From Streptomyces caeruleatus (GTDB lineage Bacteria; Actinomycetota; Actinomycetes; Streptomycetales; Streptomycetaceae), in contig NZ_KQ948924.1 of assembly GCF_001514235.1 (NCBI RefSeq), forward strand, positions 487,220 to 551,219: a DNA stretch of 64,000 bases. Reading direction: 5' to 3'. Position 1 is the first letter of the stretch, and each line of letters opens with the position of its first letter. Below the pieces are notes generated by a model. The model was not told the DNA's origin, did not search any database, and was given only the letters and a program-made list of their open reading frames with translations. Made by a program: the position numbers and the translations under genes. Shown piece by piece: positions 17,699 to 26,584 of the stretch.

Positions 17699-18727
17699 TC
17701 AGACGGTCCAGTCGAGGATGACCTTGCCGCCACGGCCGCTCGCCGCGTCGGCGAACGCCGCCTCGAAGTCGCGGTGGCCGTACCGGCCGGTGATCACGGG
17801 GGCGAGGTCGAGGCCGCCCTCCAGCAGCACGGACATCGCGTACCAGGTCTCGAACATCTCCCGGCCGTAGATGCCCTTGATGGTGATCATCGAGGTGACG
17901 ATCCGGGCCCAGTCGACCGGGAACTCCTGCGCCGGCAGGCCGAGCATGGCGATACGTCCGCCGTGGGTCATGTTGGCGATCATGTCGCGCATCGCCTCGG
18001 GACGGCCGGACATCTCCAGGCCGATGTCGAAGCCCTCGCGCAGGCCGAGGGCGCGCTGCCCGTCGCCGATGGTCGCCTCCGACACGTTCAGCGCGAGGCT
18101 CACGCCGATCTTGCGGGCCAGCTCCAGCCGTTCCTCGCTCACGTCGGTGATCACGACGTTGCGTGCGCCCGCGTGCCGGGCCACGGCGGCCGCCATCAGG
18201 CCGATCGGGCCGGCGCCGGTGATCAGGACGTCCTCGCCGACCAGTGGGAACGAGAGCGCGGTGTGCACGGCGTTGCCGAACGGGTCGAAGATCGCGGCCA
18301 CATCGAGGTCGACGGGCACCCGGTGCACCCACACATTGGCGGCCGGCAGCGCGACGTACTCGGCGAAGGCACCGTCCCGTCCGACCCCGAGGCCGATCGT
18401 GGCCCGGCACAGATGGCGGCGTCCGGCCAGGCAGTTGCGGCACTTGCCGCACACCAGGTGGCCCTCGCCGCTGACCCGCTCGCCGACGGCGATGTCACCG
18501 ACGTCGCGACCCACCTCGACGACCTCGCCCACGAACTCGTGCCCGAGCACGAGCGGAGTGCGGATCGCCTGCTGTGCCCAGCCGTCCCAGGCATGGATGT
18601 GCAGATCGGTGCCGCAGATGCCGGTGCGCAGCACCTTGATCAGTACGTCACCGGGTCCGACGGCCGGTTCCGGCACGTCCGCGAGCCGGAGCCCGGGCTC
18701 CGCCTTCTCCTTGACCAGCGCCTTCAC
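17699..18727 (-). CDS. tdh: L-threonine 3-dehydrogenase
   Basis: The 342-residue zinc-dependent medium-chain dehydrogenase oxidises L-threonine to 2-amino-3-oxobutyrate with NAD+. Catalytic-zinc residues are Cys38 ([11 protein letters not shown]) and His63-Glu64 (GHEFVGEV); structural-zinc cysteines are 93, 96, 99 and 107; the Rossmann motif is [13 protein letters not shown]. Length equals the E. coli enzyme. The GTG start follows CAGGAG with seven bases between. It heads the tdh-kbl operon. The roughly 200 bases upstream contain its promoter but no operator I can name. Confidence 0.95.
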   Translation of the reverse strand: MKALVKEKAEPGLRLADVPEPAVGPGDVLIKVLRTGICGTDLHIHAWDGWAQQAIRTPLVLGHEFVGEVVEVGRDVGDIAVGERVSGEGHLVCGKCRNCLAGRRHLCRATIGLGVGRDGAFAEYVALPAANVWVHRVPVDLDVAAIFDPFGNAVHTALSFPLVGEDVLITGAGPIGLMAAAVARHAGARNVVITDVSEERLELARKIGVSLALNVSEATIGDGQRALGLREGFDIGLEMSGRPEAMRDMIANMTHGGRIAMLGLPAQEFPVDWARIVTSMITIKGIYGREMFETWYAMSVLLEGGLDLAPVITGRYGHRDFEAAFADAASGRGGKVILDWTV

Positions 18728-18928
18728 GGTACGGCTCCTGTGCGTGAGTCCCGGCCGCGGGCATGCCGAAGGCGCCCGCGGCCGGGGAGGGGGGTGGAAT
18801 CGCACCTGAATCTGCCGTACGGCGGCGCCCAGGTCCATCGAGGTTTTCTTAAGCGGCGCCACAGCTTTCCTTCACGCCCTCCGCCCACCCTCGAAGGACG
18901 CCCTCAGCCCCGGCCCCGGCCCCGGCTG

Positions 18929-19504
18929 CTAGAGGGGCAGCCCGTCCGCCGCCCGTCGCTCCAGCCGCATCGCCAGCTCCGCGGCGGACGCCTTGATGGT
19001 CTCCAGGCCCGCCTTCCCCCACGGCCGCGGCTCCACGTCGACGACGCACACCGTGCCCAGCGCCATCCCCGTGGAGTCGATGAGCGGGGCACCCAGATAG
19101 GAGCGGATGCCGAACTCGTCGACGATCGGGTTCCCGGCGAACCTCGGATAGTCGCGGACATCCTCCAGCACCAGCGCCTTGTGTCGGACGACCACATGGG
19201 GGCAGAACCCATGGTCGCGCGCCATATGGCGGCCCAGCTGCGGTTTGGTGTCGTCGCTCCGGGCGAGGCTCACGGTCGGCCGCACATGCAGACCGGCGAA
19301 GAACTGCCGGTTCTCGCCGATGAAGTTGACCATGGCGTACGGCGCCCCGGTGAGCTCGGCGAGGTGGTCCGCGAAGACGTCCAGGGCCGGATCGGGGTGT
19401 TCCCCCAGACCCAGTTGGAACAGCCGCCGTGCGCGGGCGGGGGCCTCCTTGTCCTCGGGGGTGAGCAGCAGGCGAGCGACCGGGTGGGGTGGGCCGTGGC
19501 TCAT
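18929..19504 (-). CDS. GAF-domain protein downstream of the conservon
   Basis: The 191-residue protein is essentially one GAF domain (about residues 35-180) with the typical AELTGAPYAMVNFIGENRQFF, GFCPHVVV and IRSYLGAPLIDSTGMALGTVCVVD stretches. GAF domains bind small molecules or tetrapyrroles. The cysteine in GFCPH and the overall look resemble the stand-alone GAF sensors of phytochrome-like type. It begins about 60 bases after the conservon GTPase gene and is likely co-transcribed, so it may supply or read a signal for that system. Confidence 0.85.
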   Translation of the reverse strand: MSHGPPHPVARLLLTPEDKEAPARARRLFQLGLGEHPDPALDVFADHLAELTGAPYAMVNFIGENRQFFAGLHVRPTVSLARSDDTKPQLGRHMARDHGFCPHVVVRHKALVLEDVRDYPRFAGNPIVDEFGIRSYLGAPLIDSTGMALGTVCVVDVEPRPWGKAGLETIKASAAELAMRLERRAADGLPL

Positions 19505-19565
19505 GGGCGGATTCCGTCGCTGTGGGCGTAGGTCATATGCGGCTCCGTGCTGGTGTGTGCGGATG

Positions 19566-20165
19566 TCACATGTGGGCGCCGTGACTCGGCGCGGGTGCCG
19601 GCGCGTGGGCGATGAGGTGCCGGACCAGGGTCAGCAAGGTCTGGACACCGGAGCTGGAGATCCGGGCGTCACAGCGGACGACCGGGATCTGCGGGTCGAG
19701 ATCGATCGCTGCTCGGACCTCCTCCGGGTCGTAGCGGTGGGAGCCGTCGAACTCGTTGATCGCGACGATGAAGCCGAGGCCTCGTTGCTCGAAGAAGTCG
19801 ACGGCGGCGAAGCAGTCCTCCAGGCGCCGGGTGTCGGCGAGGATGACCGCGCCGAGCGCGCCCTCCGAGAGCTCGTCCCACATGAACCAGAACCGTTCCT
19901 GTCCGGGCGTGCCGAACAGGTACAGGACATGTTCCGGATCGAGCGTGATGCGGCCGAAGTCCATGGCCACCGTCGTCTCGACCTTGTTCTCGATGCCTTC
20001 GAGGTTGTCGGTCGCAGCGCTGACCGTGGTGAGCAGCTCCTCCGTGCTGAGTGGCGCGATCTCGCTCACCGCGCCGACGAAAGTCGTCTTGCCGACCCCG
20101 AACCCTCCTGCCACCAAGATCTTCAGTGCGGTGGGGAAGGGGTCAGAGCTGTCGTCGTAGTCCAT
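19566..20165 (-). CDS. cvnD: Conservon small GTPase-like protein CvnD
   Basis: The 199-residue protein is a MglA/Ras-like nucleotide-binding protein: P-loop GGFGVGKTT (about residues 15-23), switch-region T and the DTRRLED and NEFDG motifs. The usual DxxG is replaced by the FGTPGQERFWFMW stretch typical of this family. In Streptomyces, CvnD works with a kinase-like CvnA, roadblock CvnB and DUF742 CvnC in membrane-linked signalling. Its ATG lies inside the end of cvnC (23-base overlap), so expression is coupled. Confidence 0.93.
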   Translation of the reverse strand: MDYDDSSDPFPTALKILVAGGFGVGKTTFVGAVSEIAPLSTEELLTTVSAATDNLEGIENKVETTVAMDFGRITLDPEHVLYLFGTPGQERFWFMWDELSEGALGAVILADTRRLEDCFAAVDFFEQRGLGFIVAINEFDGSHRYDPEEVRAAIDLDPQIPVVRCDARISSSGVQTLLTLVRHLIAHAPAPAPSHGAHM

Positions 20166-20520
20166 CGAGCACTGCCTCCAGAAGGGCCCGGTCAGTCGGG
20201 TTGTGGTGGAACTCGGGGGGCTTGGTGGTGAGCGCCCCGCAGTCGACGAGGTCCGACAGCAGCACCTTGGTGACCGCGGCCGGCAGCTTCAGGTGGGCGG
20301 CGACCTCGGCGATCGAGACGGGGGCGCGGCACAGGTCGAGTGCCTGCTCGTGCTCGGGGCCGAGGTAGCCGAGGGGGGTCGCCCCGGTGGCCATGACCTG
20401 CGACATCAGATCGAGCGCGATGGTGGGCCGGGTACGGCCGTTGCTGACCGTGAAAGGGCGCACCAGCCGTCCGGCCGCGTCGTCGAGCCAGGGCCCGTCG
20501 CCGGCCGCCGTCACGTTCAA
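20143..20520 (-). CDS. cvnC: Conservon DUF742 protein CvnC
   Basis: The 125-residue DUF742 protein has the family signature WLDDAAGRLVRPFTVSNGRTRP near the start and a winged-helix-like second half ending in DCGALTTKPPEF. It is the third component of the conservon and is thought to interact with its partners in the signalling complex. Its start overlaps the cvnB stop by four bases and its end overlaps cvnD. Confidence 0.93.
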   Translation of the reverse strand: MNVTAAGDGPWLDDAAGRLVRPFTVSNGRTRPTIALDLMSQVMATGATPLGYLGPEHEQALDLCRAPVSIAEVAAHLKLPAAVTKVLLSDLVDCGALTTKPPEFHHNPTDRALLEAVLDGLRRQL

Positions 20521-20951
20521 GGCCTCATCGCCGAGGGTTCGACGGAGTGCTGCCGGGGTGCGGTGACCAGGTAGGGGCGGACGCTCTTGACCAGCATCGC
20601 CATCTCGTAGCCCAGCACCGCCGCGTCGGCCTCGCGGCCGGCCAGCACGGCGAGACAGGTGCCGGAACCGGCGGTCGTGACGAAGAGCAGGGTCGAAGCG
20701 AGTTCGACGACAACCTGGCGCACGTCTCCGCCGTCGCCGAACCGGACCCCGGCGCTGCGGCCCAGGGAGTACAGGCCGGAAGCCAGGGCGGCCATGTGGT
20801 CCGCGCTGTCCGGGTCGAGGCCGTGAACCGACTTCACGAGCCCGTCGCAGGAGAGGAGCACCGCACTGGTGGTGTGCGGGACACGCTGCACGAGGCCGCT
20901 CATCAGCCAGTCGAGATCGGAGACATGAGCGGTCGGCGCTTCGCTCGCCAT
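20517..20951 (-). CDS. cvnB: Conservon roadblock/LC7 protein CvnB
   Basis: The 144-residue roadblock/LC7 domain protein (LDWLMSGLVQRVPHTTSAVLLSCDGL, then LASGLYSLGRSAGVRFG) is a probable GTPase-activating or scaffold partner of CvnD, by analogy with MglB-MglA. ATG 20951 is selected because the conserved domain begins there and AAGGAG lies upstream; an in-frame ATG at 21053 would overlap cvnA and add a low-complexity Ser/Thr/Pro leader. Confidence 0.92.
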   Translation of the reverse strand: MASEAPTAHVSDLDWLMSGLVQRVPHTTSAVLLSCDGLVKSVHGLDPDSADHMAALASGLYSLGRSAGVRFGDGGDVRQVVVELASTLLFVTTAGSGTCLAVLAGREADAAVLGYEMAMLVKSVRPYLVTAPRQHSVEPSAMRP

Positions 20952-21049
20952 GATGGATCGACTCCTTGAGGTACGAAGGTCAGCGGGAGCGCTGGGGGTG
21001 GGGGTGGGGGTGGATTGCCAGGCGGACGTCGAGCTGGTCACGGTCGTGG

Positions 21050-23308
21050 TCATCCGGCCGGTGCGCTCCCGTCGTGCCAGGGGGTGTGGTCGGGGCCGGG
21101 GGTGGGCCCGGGGTGGGTCTCGGTGAGGTGGGACGGGTCCATGGACGCCGGGCGCAGATGTGTGGGCTGTGATTGCTGAGCTGGCTGCACCCGCCCCGCG
21201 TCGAGGCCCGTCGCCTCCAGGTGGACCGACGCCGGGCGCATGAACTCCAGGCGGGTCGGATCCGGGGCGGGGGGCTGGTTCGGTGAGGGGGTGTAGGCGG
21301 ACGTGGTGCCTTGAGTGCTGGCGGTGTGTGCCGAGTCCATGTGGGCTGCGTCCATGTGGGCCGACTCCATGTGCGCCGACTCCATGTGCGCCGACTCCCC
21401 TTGCGCGGACTCCATGTGCTGCTGCGTCTCGGCGAGCCCGATTCCCCGCTGGAACGCGGCCATCAGTCCCGGGTCGTGCCCAGCAGGCTCGTCGGTCTCC
21501 TGACGTGGCACGGGCGCGCTCCGCAGCTGGGGCACGATGTGTTCCTGGGCCCGGCGCCGGGGCAGTTGGGGCTTGCCCATGGTGCCGCGGACGGTTCCGG
21601 TGCGCGGGGTCGGCGGCGCGACGGTGTTCTCGGCGACGATCCGACGTTCGTCGGGCCTGATGCCCGGCACGGCCTCCGCCGGGTTGGCCCGCTCCTCACG
21701 AGCGCCGCGCACGGGCAGCGGGGCCGGCCCGTTGCTGTGAGCGCCGGAGGGCGCACTCCAGCCACCGGACTGCGGCTGCGGCTGGGGCTGGGGCTGGGGC
21801 TGCGGCTGTTGCCGAGGTGGCACGCCCGCCGACGTCTCGGCCACACCCCGCTGCCCGCCCTCCGACGCGACCGATGCCGCGGCGGCGGAGGAGGTGGCGG
21901 ATCCGGCCGACGTGGGCTGCCGATGCTGCTGCGGCGGCACGGAGGCCTGCTGCGAACGCGCCTGCTGCGTGGGGCGCGACGGTACGGCCCCGCCGGCACC
22001 CGGGCCGACACCGCCACCGCCACCGGCACCGGCACCCGCACGGCCACCGGCCACCCCTGCCGGATCCTGCGCCCGCGGCGCACCGCCACGCCGGCCCTCC
22101 GGCTCCGCCCCCAACAACCCCTGCGGCACGACGAGTACGGCTTGGACGCCGCCGTAGATGTTGGTCTGGAGCCGCACATGGATGCCGTGCCGCTTGGCGA
22201 GCTGGGAGACGACGAACAGTCCGATGCGTCCGTCCGCCAGCAGGCTGGCGACGTTGACCTGGTCGGGGTCGGCGAGCAAGGCGTTCATACGGTTCTGCTC
22301 ACCGACGGGCATGCCCAGCCCGCGGTCCTCGACCTCGACGGCGAGGCCCGAGGTCACGAGGTTGGCCCGGAGCAGCACTTGGGTGTGCGGGGCGGAGAAC
22401 ACCGTGGCGTTCTCGACCAGTTCGGCCAGCAGGTGGATGACGTCGGCGACGGCGTGTCCGCGCAGGGTGCCGTCGATGGGCGGCACGAGCTTGACCCGAG
22501 AGTACTGCTCGACCTCCGCGATGGCCGAGCGCAGCACCTCGGTCATGGAGACCGGGTTGCTCCACTGGCGGCGGGAGACGGCGCCGCCGAGCACGGCGAG
22601 GTTCTCGGCGTGGCGGCGGATGCGGGTGGCGAGGTGGTCGACGTGGAAGAGGCCCTTGAGCAGGTCGGGGTCCTCGATCTCGTTCTCCAGCTCGTCGAGG
22701 ATGGAGATCTCGCGGTGGACGAGCGACTGGAGGCGCCGGGCGAGGTTGACGAAGACCTCGAGTTTCTGTTCGCTGCCCGCCTGGCTGGAGAGCTGTGAGG
22801 CCTGGACCACCGCGCTGACGGCGCCGTCGTGGGCGCGGGCCAGGTCGGAGGCGAGCAGTTCGAAGTCGTCGGCGCCGTCGGGCGGACCGCTACGTGGTTT
22901 GCGCTTCGGCGGGCCGTCACCGCGGCGCAGTGCTTCGACGAGGGTGCGCAGATCGGCCTCGCCGCGTGCGCTGTTGCGGCGCAGTGCTCCGATGCGGTCG
23001 CTCACTGATCTGGCGGTGCGGTTGGCGGCGACCGCGGCGATCAGGATGCCCGCCACGGTCACCGAGACAGCGCCGGCCAGCACGGCCCACAGGGTGAGGC
23101 TCGGCCGTGCCCCGGTGGAGCGCACGACGAACAGCACGGCCGCGCAGGCGCTGAGGGTCACCGCGACTGGTGGCAGCACTGCCAGGCGCAGCAGTTGGGG
23201 CCGTATATGGGTCTCGGGCAGCGCGGTGGCGGTGCGGGCGGCCGGGCGCCCGTGCCGTCCGCCCTCACGGCGGTCTGCGCGCGCGGCCGGGGCGCGGAGT
23301 TGAGACAT
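21050..23308 (-). CDS. cvnA: Conservon histidine-kinase-like protein CvnA
   Basis: The 752-residue protein has two close membrane segments (about residues 40-85), a coiled-coil-like dimerisation region (to about 225), an HATPase domain (about 225-370, with ELVENATVFSAPHTQVLLR, VEDRGLGMPVG and DGRIGLFVVSQLAKRHG) and a very long Pro/Gln/Ala-rich C-terminal tail. The phosphoacceptor His region is poorly conserved, as in other nitrate-sensor-like conservon kinases. The tail contains a run of PQ repeats and a five-residue HM(E/D)SA repeat coded at about 21325-21420. ATG 23308 follows GAGGA at good spacing; ATGs at 23383 and 23431 are possible. It is the first gene of the cvn operon. Confidence 0.9.
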   Translation of the reverse strand: MSQLRAPAARADRREGGRHGRPAARTATALPETHIRPQLLRLAVLPPVAVTLSACAAVLFVVRSTGARPSLTLWAVLAGAVSVTVAGILIAAVAANRTARSVSDRIGALRRNSARGEADLRTLVEALRRGDGPPKRKPRSGPPDGADDFELLASDLARAHDGAVSAVVQASQLSSQAGSEQKLEVFVNLARRLQSLVHREISILDELENEIEDPDLLKGLFHVDHLATRIRRHAENLAVLGGAVSRRQWSNPVSMTEVLRSAIAEVEQYSRVKLVPPIDGTLRGHAVADVIHLLAELVENATVFSAPHTQVLLRANLVTSGLAVEVEDRGLGMPVGEQNRMNALLADPDQVNVASLLADGRIGLFVVSQLAKRHGIHVRLQTNIYGGVQAVLVVPQGLLGAEPEGRRGGAPRAQDPAGVAGGRAGAGAGGGGGVGPGAGGAVPSRPTQQARSQQASVPPQQHRQPTSAGSATSSAAAASVASEGGQRGVAETSAGVPPRQQPQPQPQPQPQPQSGGWSAPSGAHSNGPAPLPVRGAREERANPAEAVPGIRPDERRIVAENTVAPPTPRTGTVRGTMGKPQLPRRRAQEHIVPQLRSAPVPRQETDEPAGHDPGLMAAFQRGIGLAETQQHMESAQGESAHMESAHMESAHMDAAHMDSAHTASTQGTTSAYTPSPNQPPAPDPTRLEFMRPASVHLEATGLDAGRVQPAQQSQPTHLRPASMDPSHLTETHPGPTPGPDHTPWHDGSAPAG
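21330..21420 (-). repeat. Short in-frame tandem repeat in the cvnA tail
   Basis: A 15-base unit (around GACTCCATGTGCGCC on the plus strand) recurs about six times and encodes HMESA or HMDSA pentapeptides in the C-terminal tail of CvnA. Unit changes are whole codons, so the frame is kept. Confidence 0.75.
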
Positions 23309-23926
23309 CAGGGTCCTCGTACTGGTCCGTCGGTCGGGGCCTTGGGAGTGCGCGCGGTCTGCGCGGCCCGGGGCATGCGCCATCGCGATGTCGGTCGACG
23401 GAGCCGACGAATTCGGCTCCGTGTCGCCCAACGGACACTGACAGTAGTCGCCTCCGCATCAAGTGCGGTGGGCAGTTGACAAAGTCCCGCAGGCAGCGTC
23501 CCGCTCTGGTATGAGGTCTCGTACGACAGACCGATAACCAGCTCCACCGTTCGCCCACAACGAGCTATCGAACGATCGGACCTGGTCAGAAGTGCTCAGG
23601 AAGCAAAGTCGAGCGGCGGGGCGCTTCAGCCGCCGCATGCGTCGCGGGCCCCTGATTCCCTCGCCGCGGCAGCCCCGGCCGGGACGATTCAGCACTGCAC
23701 GCGCACCGTTCAGCGACCCCGGTCACGTCACGGGCCGTATCCGCGCACAAGACTGTGCGAGCGCCCTGAAGAGCTCCCACGCGCCCCGCGCGAACCACTT
23801 CGGAAGGGCGCCGGAAGAACAGCGGGCGCCCGATGGGGCGCCCGAACGAGTCCGGCACTGCCCGCACACACCACGGCGGGCCCTGCCGGTGCACAACCGA
23901 CGGGGCCCGCCAAAGCCGGGGGCGCG
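23309..23926. other. 618-base gap without a supported gene
   Basis: This stretch separates the cvn operon (transcribed leftwards from 23308) from the end of the metallo-hydrolase gene. It must hold the cvnA promoter, probably within 23310-23560 where AT content is higher (around TTGACAAAGTCC and GGTATGAGG), but no clear -35/-10 pair on the minus strand could be chosen. The right end has two GC hairpins. Open frames here are compositional shadows without recognisable domains. Confidence 0.55.
23875..23911. terminator. Hairpin terminator after the metallo-hydrolase gene
   Basis: GGCGGGCCC and GGGCCCGCC form a 9-bp perfect stem, with inner CGGT/ACCG pairs, starting about 15 bases beyond the end of the leftward metallo-hydrolase gene. 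A second hairpin built on GGGCGCC lies at about 23824-23843. Confidence 0.7.
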
Positions 23927-25156
23927 CTACCCGACCGCCACGCTGTCAGGCTTCTCCGGAGTGTCCGGCGTGTCAGGCGCGTCGGTCGCGTCGGTCGCGT
24001 CCGGCCCCGGCGCGACCGGCGGCCAGGTCGGCCATCCCCCGGCGGGCTCCTCGGCCGCCGCACGCCACCACGGCGTCACGGGCGGCACCGAGGCGGGCTC
24101 GAAGGGCTCGCCGCAGACGGGCGCCGCCATGGTGACCCCGGCCTTGTGCGTGGCCCGCATGGTCCGCTCCGCCGGTTCGGCCCACGGGTGCGTCGCCAGG
24201 TTGAAGGTGCCCCAGTGGATGGGCAGCATGACGCCCGCGGCCGGATCGCCGCCCTGCAGGTCGAGGTGGGCCCGGACGCCCTCGTCCGGCGTCATGTGGA
24301 TGTCGGGCCAGAAGTCCGAGTAGGCGCCCAACTGGATCATCGTGGCGTCGAACGGGCCGTGTTCGGCGCCGATGTCCTTGAAGCCCTCGAAGTATCCGGT
24401 GTCGCCGCTGTGGTAGATCCGGTGCTCGTCCGAGGCAACGACCCAGGACGCCCAGAGGGTGTGCTGGGTGTTGCGCAGGCCCCGGCCGCAGAAGTGGCGG
24501 GCCGGGGTGGCCGTCAGGGTGAGGCCGCCGATCTTCGTCGTCTCGTGCCAGTCCAGCTCGCGCAGCCGGTCGGCCGAAACGCCCCAGTGTTCGAGGTGGG
24601 CGCCGACGCCGAGCGGTACGGCGAACAGCGTGTCCGTGCCGACCAGCGCCTTGATCGTGGGCAGGTCGAGGTGGTCGTAGTGGTCGTGCGAGATGACGAC
24701 GACGTCGACCGGCCCGAGCGCGGCGAGAGGGAGTGGCACGGGGTGCAGCCGCTTGGGCCCGGCGAAGGGGAACGGCGAGCAGCGCTCGCCCCACACGGGG
24801 TCGAAGAGCACCCGGTGCCCGTCGATCTCCGCGAGGACGCTGGAATGCCCCATCCAGGTCAGGCGCAGTCCGCCGACGGGCGGTTTCGCCAGGTCGGCGT
24901 AGGTGGTGGGGTGGATCGGCACGGGGGACTTCGGAGCGCGGCGGGGCCGGGTGTCCCGGTCGAAGAAGACCTTGGCGAACTCCAGCATCGATCCGGACGG
25001 TCTGGTGCGCGCGACGCCCCCGGGGTTCTGGAAGACCCCGTCCCGGAAGTGCGGCGATCTGCGGATGCGCGCCATGCGCTCACCGCTCGGGTCCACACCG
25101 AAGGCCTCGGGCCGCAGGGCACGCAGCCCGGAGCTCGGGAAACGGAAACCGGCCAC
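23927..25156 (-). CDS. Metallo-beta-lactamase-fold hydrolase (NAPE-PLD-like)
   Basis: The 409-residue protein has the metal motif SHDHYDHLD (HxHxDH), a second His in ATPARHFCGRG, Asp in YHSGDTGYFEGF and a late His in LPIHWGTFNLATHPW. The order and the phrases LTWMGHSSVLAEIDGHRVLFDPVWGERCSPFPF match the bacterial relatives of N-acylphosphatidylethanolamine phospholipase D, so phosphodiester lipid cleavage is likely but unproven. The last 30 residues are an Asp/Thr/Pro repeat (DATDATDAPDTPDTP) encoded by imperfect short repeats. No signal peptide is evident. Confidence 0.85.
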   Translation of the reverse strand: MAGFRFPSSGLRALRPEAFGVDPSGERMARIRRSPHFRDGVFQNPGGVARTRPSGSMLEFAKVFFDRDTRPRRAPKSPVPIHPTTYADLAKPPVGGLRLTWMGHSSVLAEIDGHRVLFDPVWGERCSPFPFAGPKRLHPVPLPLAALGPVDVVVISHDHYDHLDLPTIKALVGTDTLFAVPLGVGAHLEHWGVSADRLRELDWHETTKIGGLTLTATPARHFCGRGLRNTQHTLWASWVVASDEHRIYHSGDTGYFEGFKDIGAEHGPFDATMIQLGAYSDFWPDIHMTPDEGVRAHLDLQGGDPAAGVMLPIHWGTFNLATHPWAEPAERTMRATHKAGVTMAAPVCGEPFEPASVPPVTPWWRAAAEEPAGGWPTWPPVAPGPDATDATDAPDTPDTPEKPDSVAVG

Positions 25157-25250
25157 GGTACCTCCAGGTGGAGTCGGTGAGAAATTCCATTATGGTCGGC
25201 CCCTCCGACAACCCCGGACACCCCCTGGTCCATTCCGCTCCGCCCCTACG

Positions 25251-25279
25251 TTGACATGTCCCCACCCACCTCCGATACT
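25251..25279 (+). promoter_or_regulatory. Promoter of the dehydrogenase gene (TTGACA-17-GATACT)
   Basis: A consensus -35 TTGACA (25251-25256) is spaced 17 bases from GATACT (25274-25279), close to the Streptomyces vegetative -10. The predicted transcript starts near 25286, about 50 bases before the dehydrogenase ATG. Confidence 0.8.
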
Positions 25280-25295
25280 GACCCATCGTTCAGTA
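25276..25295. promoter_or_regulatory. TetR-type operator over the -10 and start site
   Basis: TACTGACCCATCGTTCAGTA is an inverted repeat with perfect six-base arms (TACTGA and TCAGTA) eight bases apart. It overlaps the -10 and the expected start, the usual location for repression. The TetR gene immediately downstream of the dehydrogenase is the natural ligand. Confidence 0.78.
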
Positions 25296-25336
25296 AGCGC
25301 GCGGCACGCGGCTCCCGCCCCTCCCCCGGAGACCCC

Positions 25337-26515
25337 ATGACCACCCCCCTGCTGTCGCTCACCTGGACCGACGACGTCACCGGCCGCCAGGGCTTCCTGG
25401 TCATCGACCGGCTGGTGCGCGGTGTGTGCAGCGGTGGGCTGCGCATGCGGCCGGGTTGTACGTCGGACGAGGTCGCCGGGCTCGCCCGCGGCATGAGCCT
25501 GAAGGAAGCGCTGCACTACGACCCCGAGGCACGGTACGTCCCGCTGGGCGGCGCCAAGGGCGGCATCGACTGCGATCCCCGGGATCCGGAGGCGTACGGG
25601 CTCCTGGTGCGTTATCTGCGGACGATGCGGCCGTACATCGAGAGTTTCTGGACGACGGGTGAGGACCTCGGGCTCACCCAGGACGTGGTCGACCGGGCGG
25701 CGGCCGAGGCGGGGCTCGTCTCGTCCGTGCAGGCCGTGTATCCGCTGCTGGACGACGAGGCCGGCGCGCGTCGGCGGCTCGCGGAGGCGTTCGCGGTCGA
25801 GGTGGACGGCATCGGGCTGGACGAGCTGGTCGGCGGCTGCGGGGTCGCCGAGTCGGTGCTCACGGCGCTGGACCGGGCCGGTGTGCCGTGCTGGCGGACC
25901 CGTGTCGCCGTGCAGGGCCTCGGGACGATGGGCGGGGCCACGGCGCGCTTCCTCACGCGCGCGGGGCTCACGGTCGTGGCCGTCGCCGACATCAAGGGCA
26001 CGATCGCCAACCCGGCGGGTCTCGACGTCGAGAGCCTGCTGGCGGCGCGGGACGCTTACGGCACTGTCGACCGCGCCGCGCTGCGCCGGGGCGACCGCGA
26101 ACTGCCGGGCGAGGCCTGGCTGTCGGTCGAGGCCGAGGTGCTGGTCCCGGCGGCCGTCTCGTATGCGATCGACGCCGCGAACCAGGGGCGCGTCACCGCC
26201 CGCTGGATCGCGGAGGCGGCCAACATGCCGGTACGGCCGGACGCGGAGGAGGCGCTGGCCGCGCGGGGCGTCACGGTGCTGCCGGACGTCGTGGTCAACT
26301 CGTGCACCAACGCCTGGTGGTGGTGGACGCTGTTCGGCGACATCGGCCCCTCCGCGGAGGAGGCGTTCGCCCACACCCGGCGCTCGATGCGCGCCTTGAC
26401 CGACCTCACCCTGGCCCGCGCGGAGGCCGACGGCACGACGCCCCGGGCGGCCGCGCACGCCATCGCGGAGGACCGGCTGCCGGTGATCGCCGAGCGGTTC
26501 GGCCGGCATCGGTGA
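25337..26515 (+). CDS. Glu/Leu/Phe/Val dehydrogenase family protein
   Basis: The 392-residue protein belongs to the amino-acid dehydrogenase superfamily: VPLGGAKGGIDCDP (catalytic Lys), the dimerisation region before it, and the NAD domain with VAVQGLGTMGGATARFL. It oxidatively deaminates an amino acid to its 2-oxoacid; branched-chain or glutamate specificity cannot be decided here. The C-terminal phrase VNSCTNAWWWWTLFGDIG is unusual for a glutamate dehydrogenase, so it may be a diverged branch. GGAG lies six bases before the ATG. A TetR gene follows after about 70 bases, and an operator overlaps the promoter. Confidence 0.85.
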   Translation: MTTPLLSLTWTDDVTGRQGFLVIDRLVRGVCSGGLRMRPGCTSDEVAGLARGMSLKEALHYDPEARYVPLGGAKGGIDCDPRDPEAYGLLVRYLRTMRPYIESFWTTGEDLGLTQDVVDRAAAEAGLVSSVQAVYPLLDDEAGARRRLAEAFAVEVDGIGLDELVGGCGVAESVLTALDRAGVPCWRTRVAVQGLGTMGGATARFLTRAGLTVVAVADIKGTIANPAGLDVESLLAARDAYGTVDRAALRRGDRELPGEAWLSVEAEVLVPAAVSYAIDAANQGRVTARWIAEAANMPVRPDAEEALAARGVTVLPDVVVNSCTNAWWWWTLFGDIGPSAEEAFAHTRRSMRALTDLTLARAEADGTTPRAAAHAIAEDRLPVIAERFGRHR

Positions 26516-26584
26516 CGCAGGTCGAGGGGCCCTGCCCCGGCCTCGGCCCGGGAACCGCCCGTGGCGAGGCCTTAGGGTGACCGG

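Noticed and set aside
16045..19531. Long plus-strand open frames opposite kbl and tdh
   Set aside because: They are antisense to enzymes with full catalytic motifs and show no recognisable fold.
21311..22798. 495-residue plus-strand frame opposite cvnA
   Set aside because: It is a mirror of the CvnA ATPase domain and repeats.
23592..24323. Plus-strand open frame across the conservon/hydrolase gap
   Set aside because: It runs antisense into the MBL-fold gene and has low-complexity composition.
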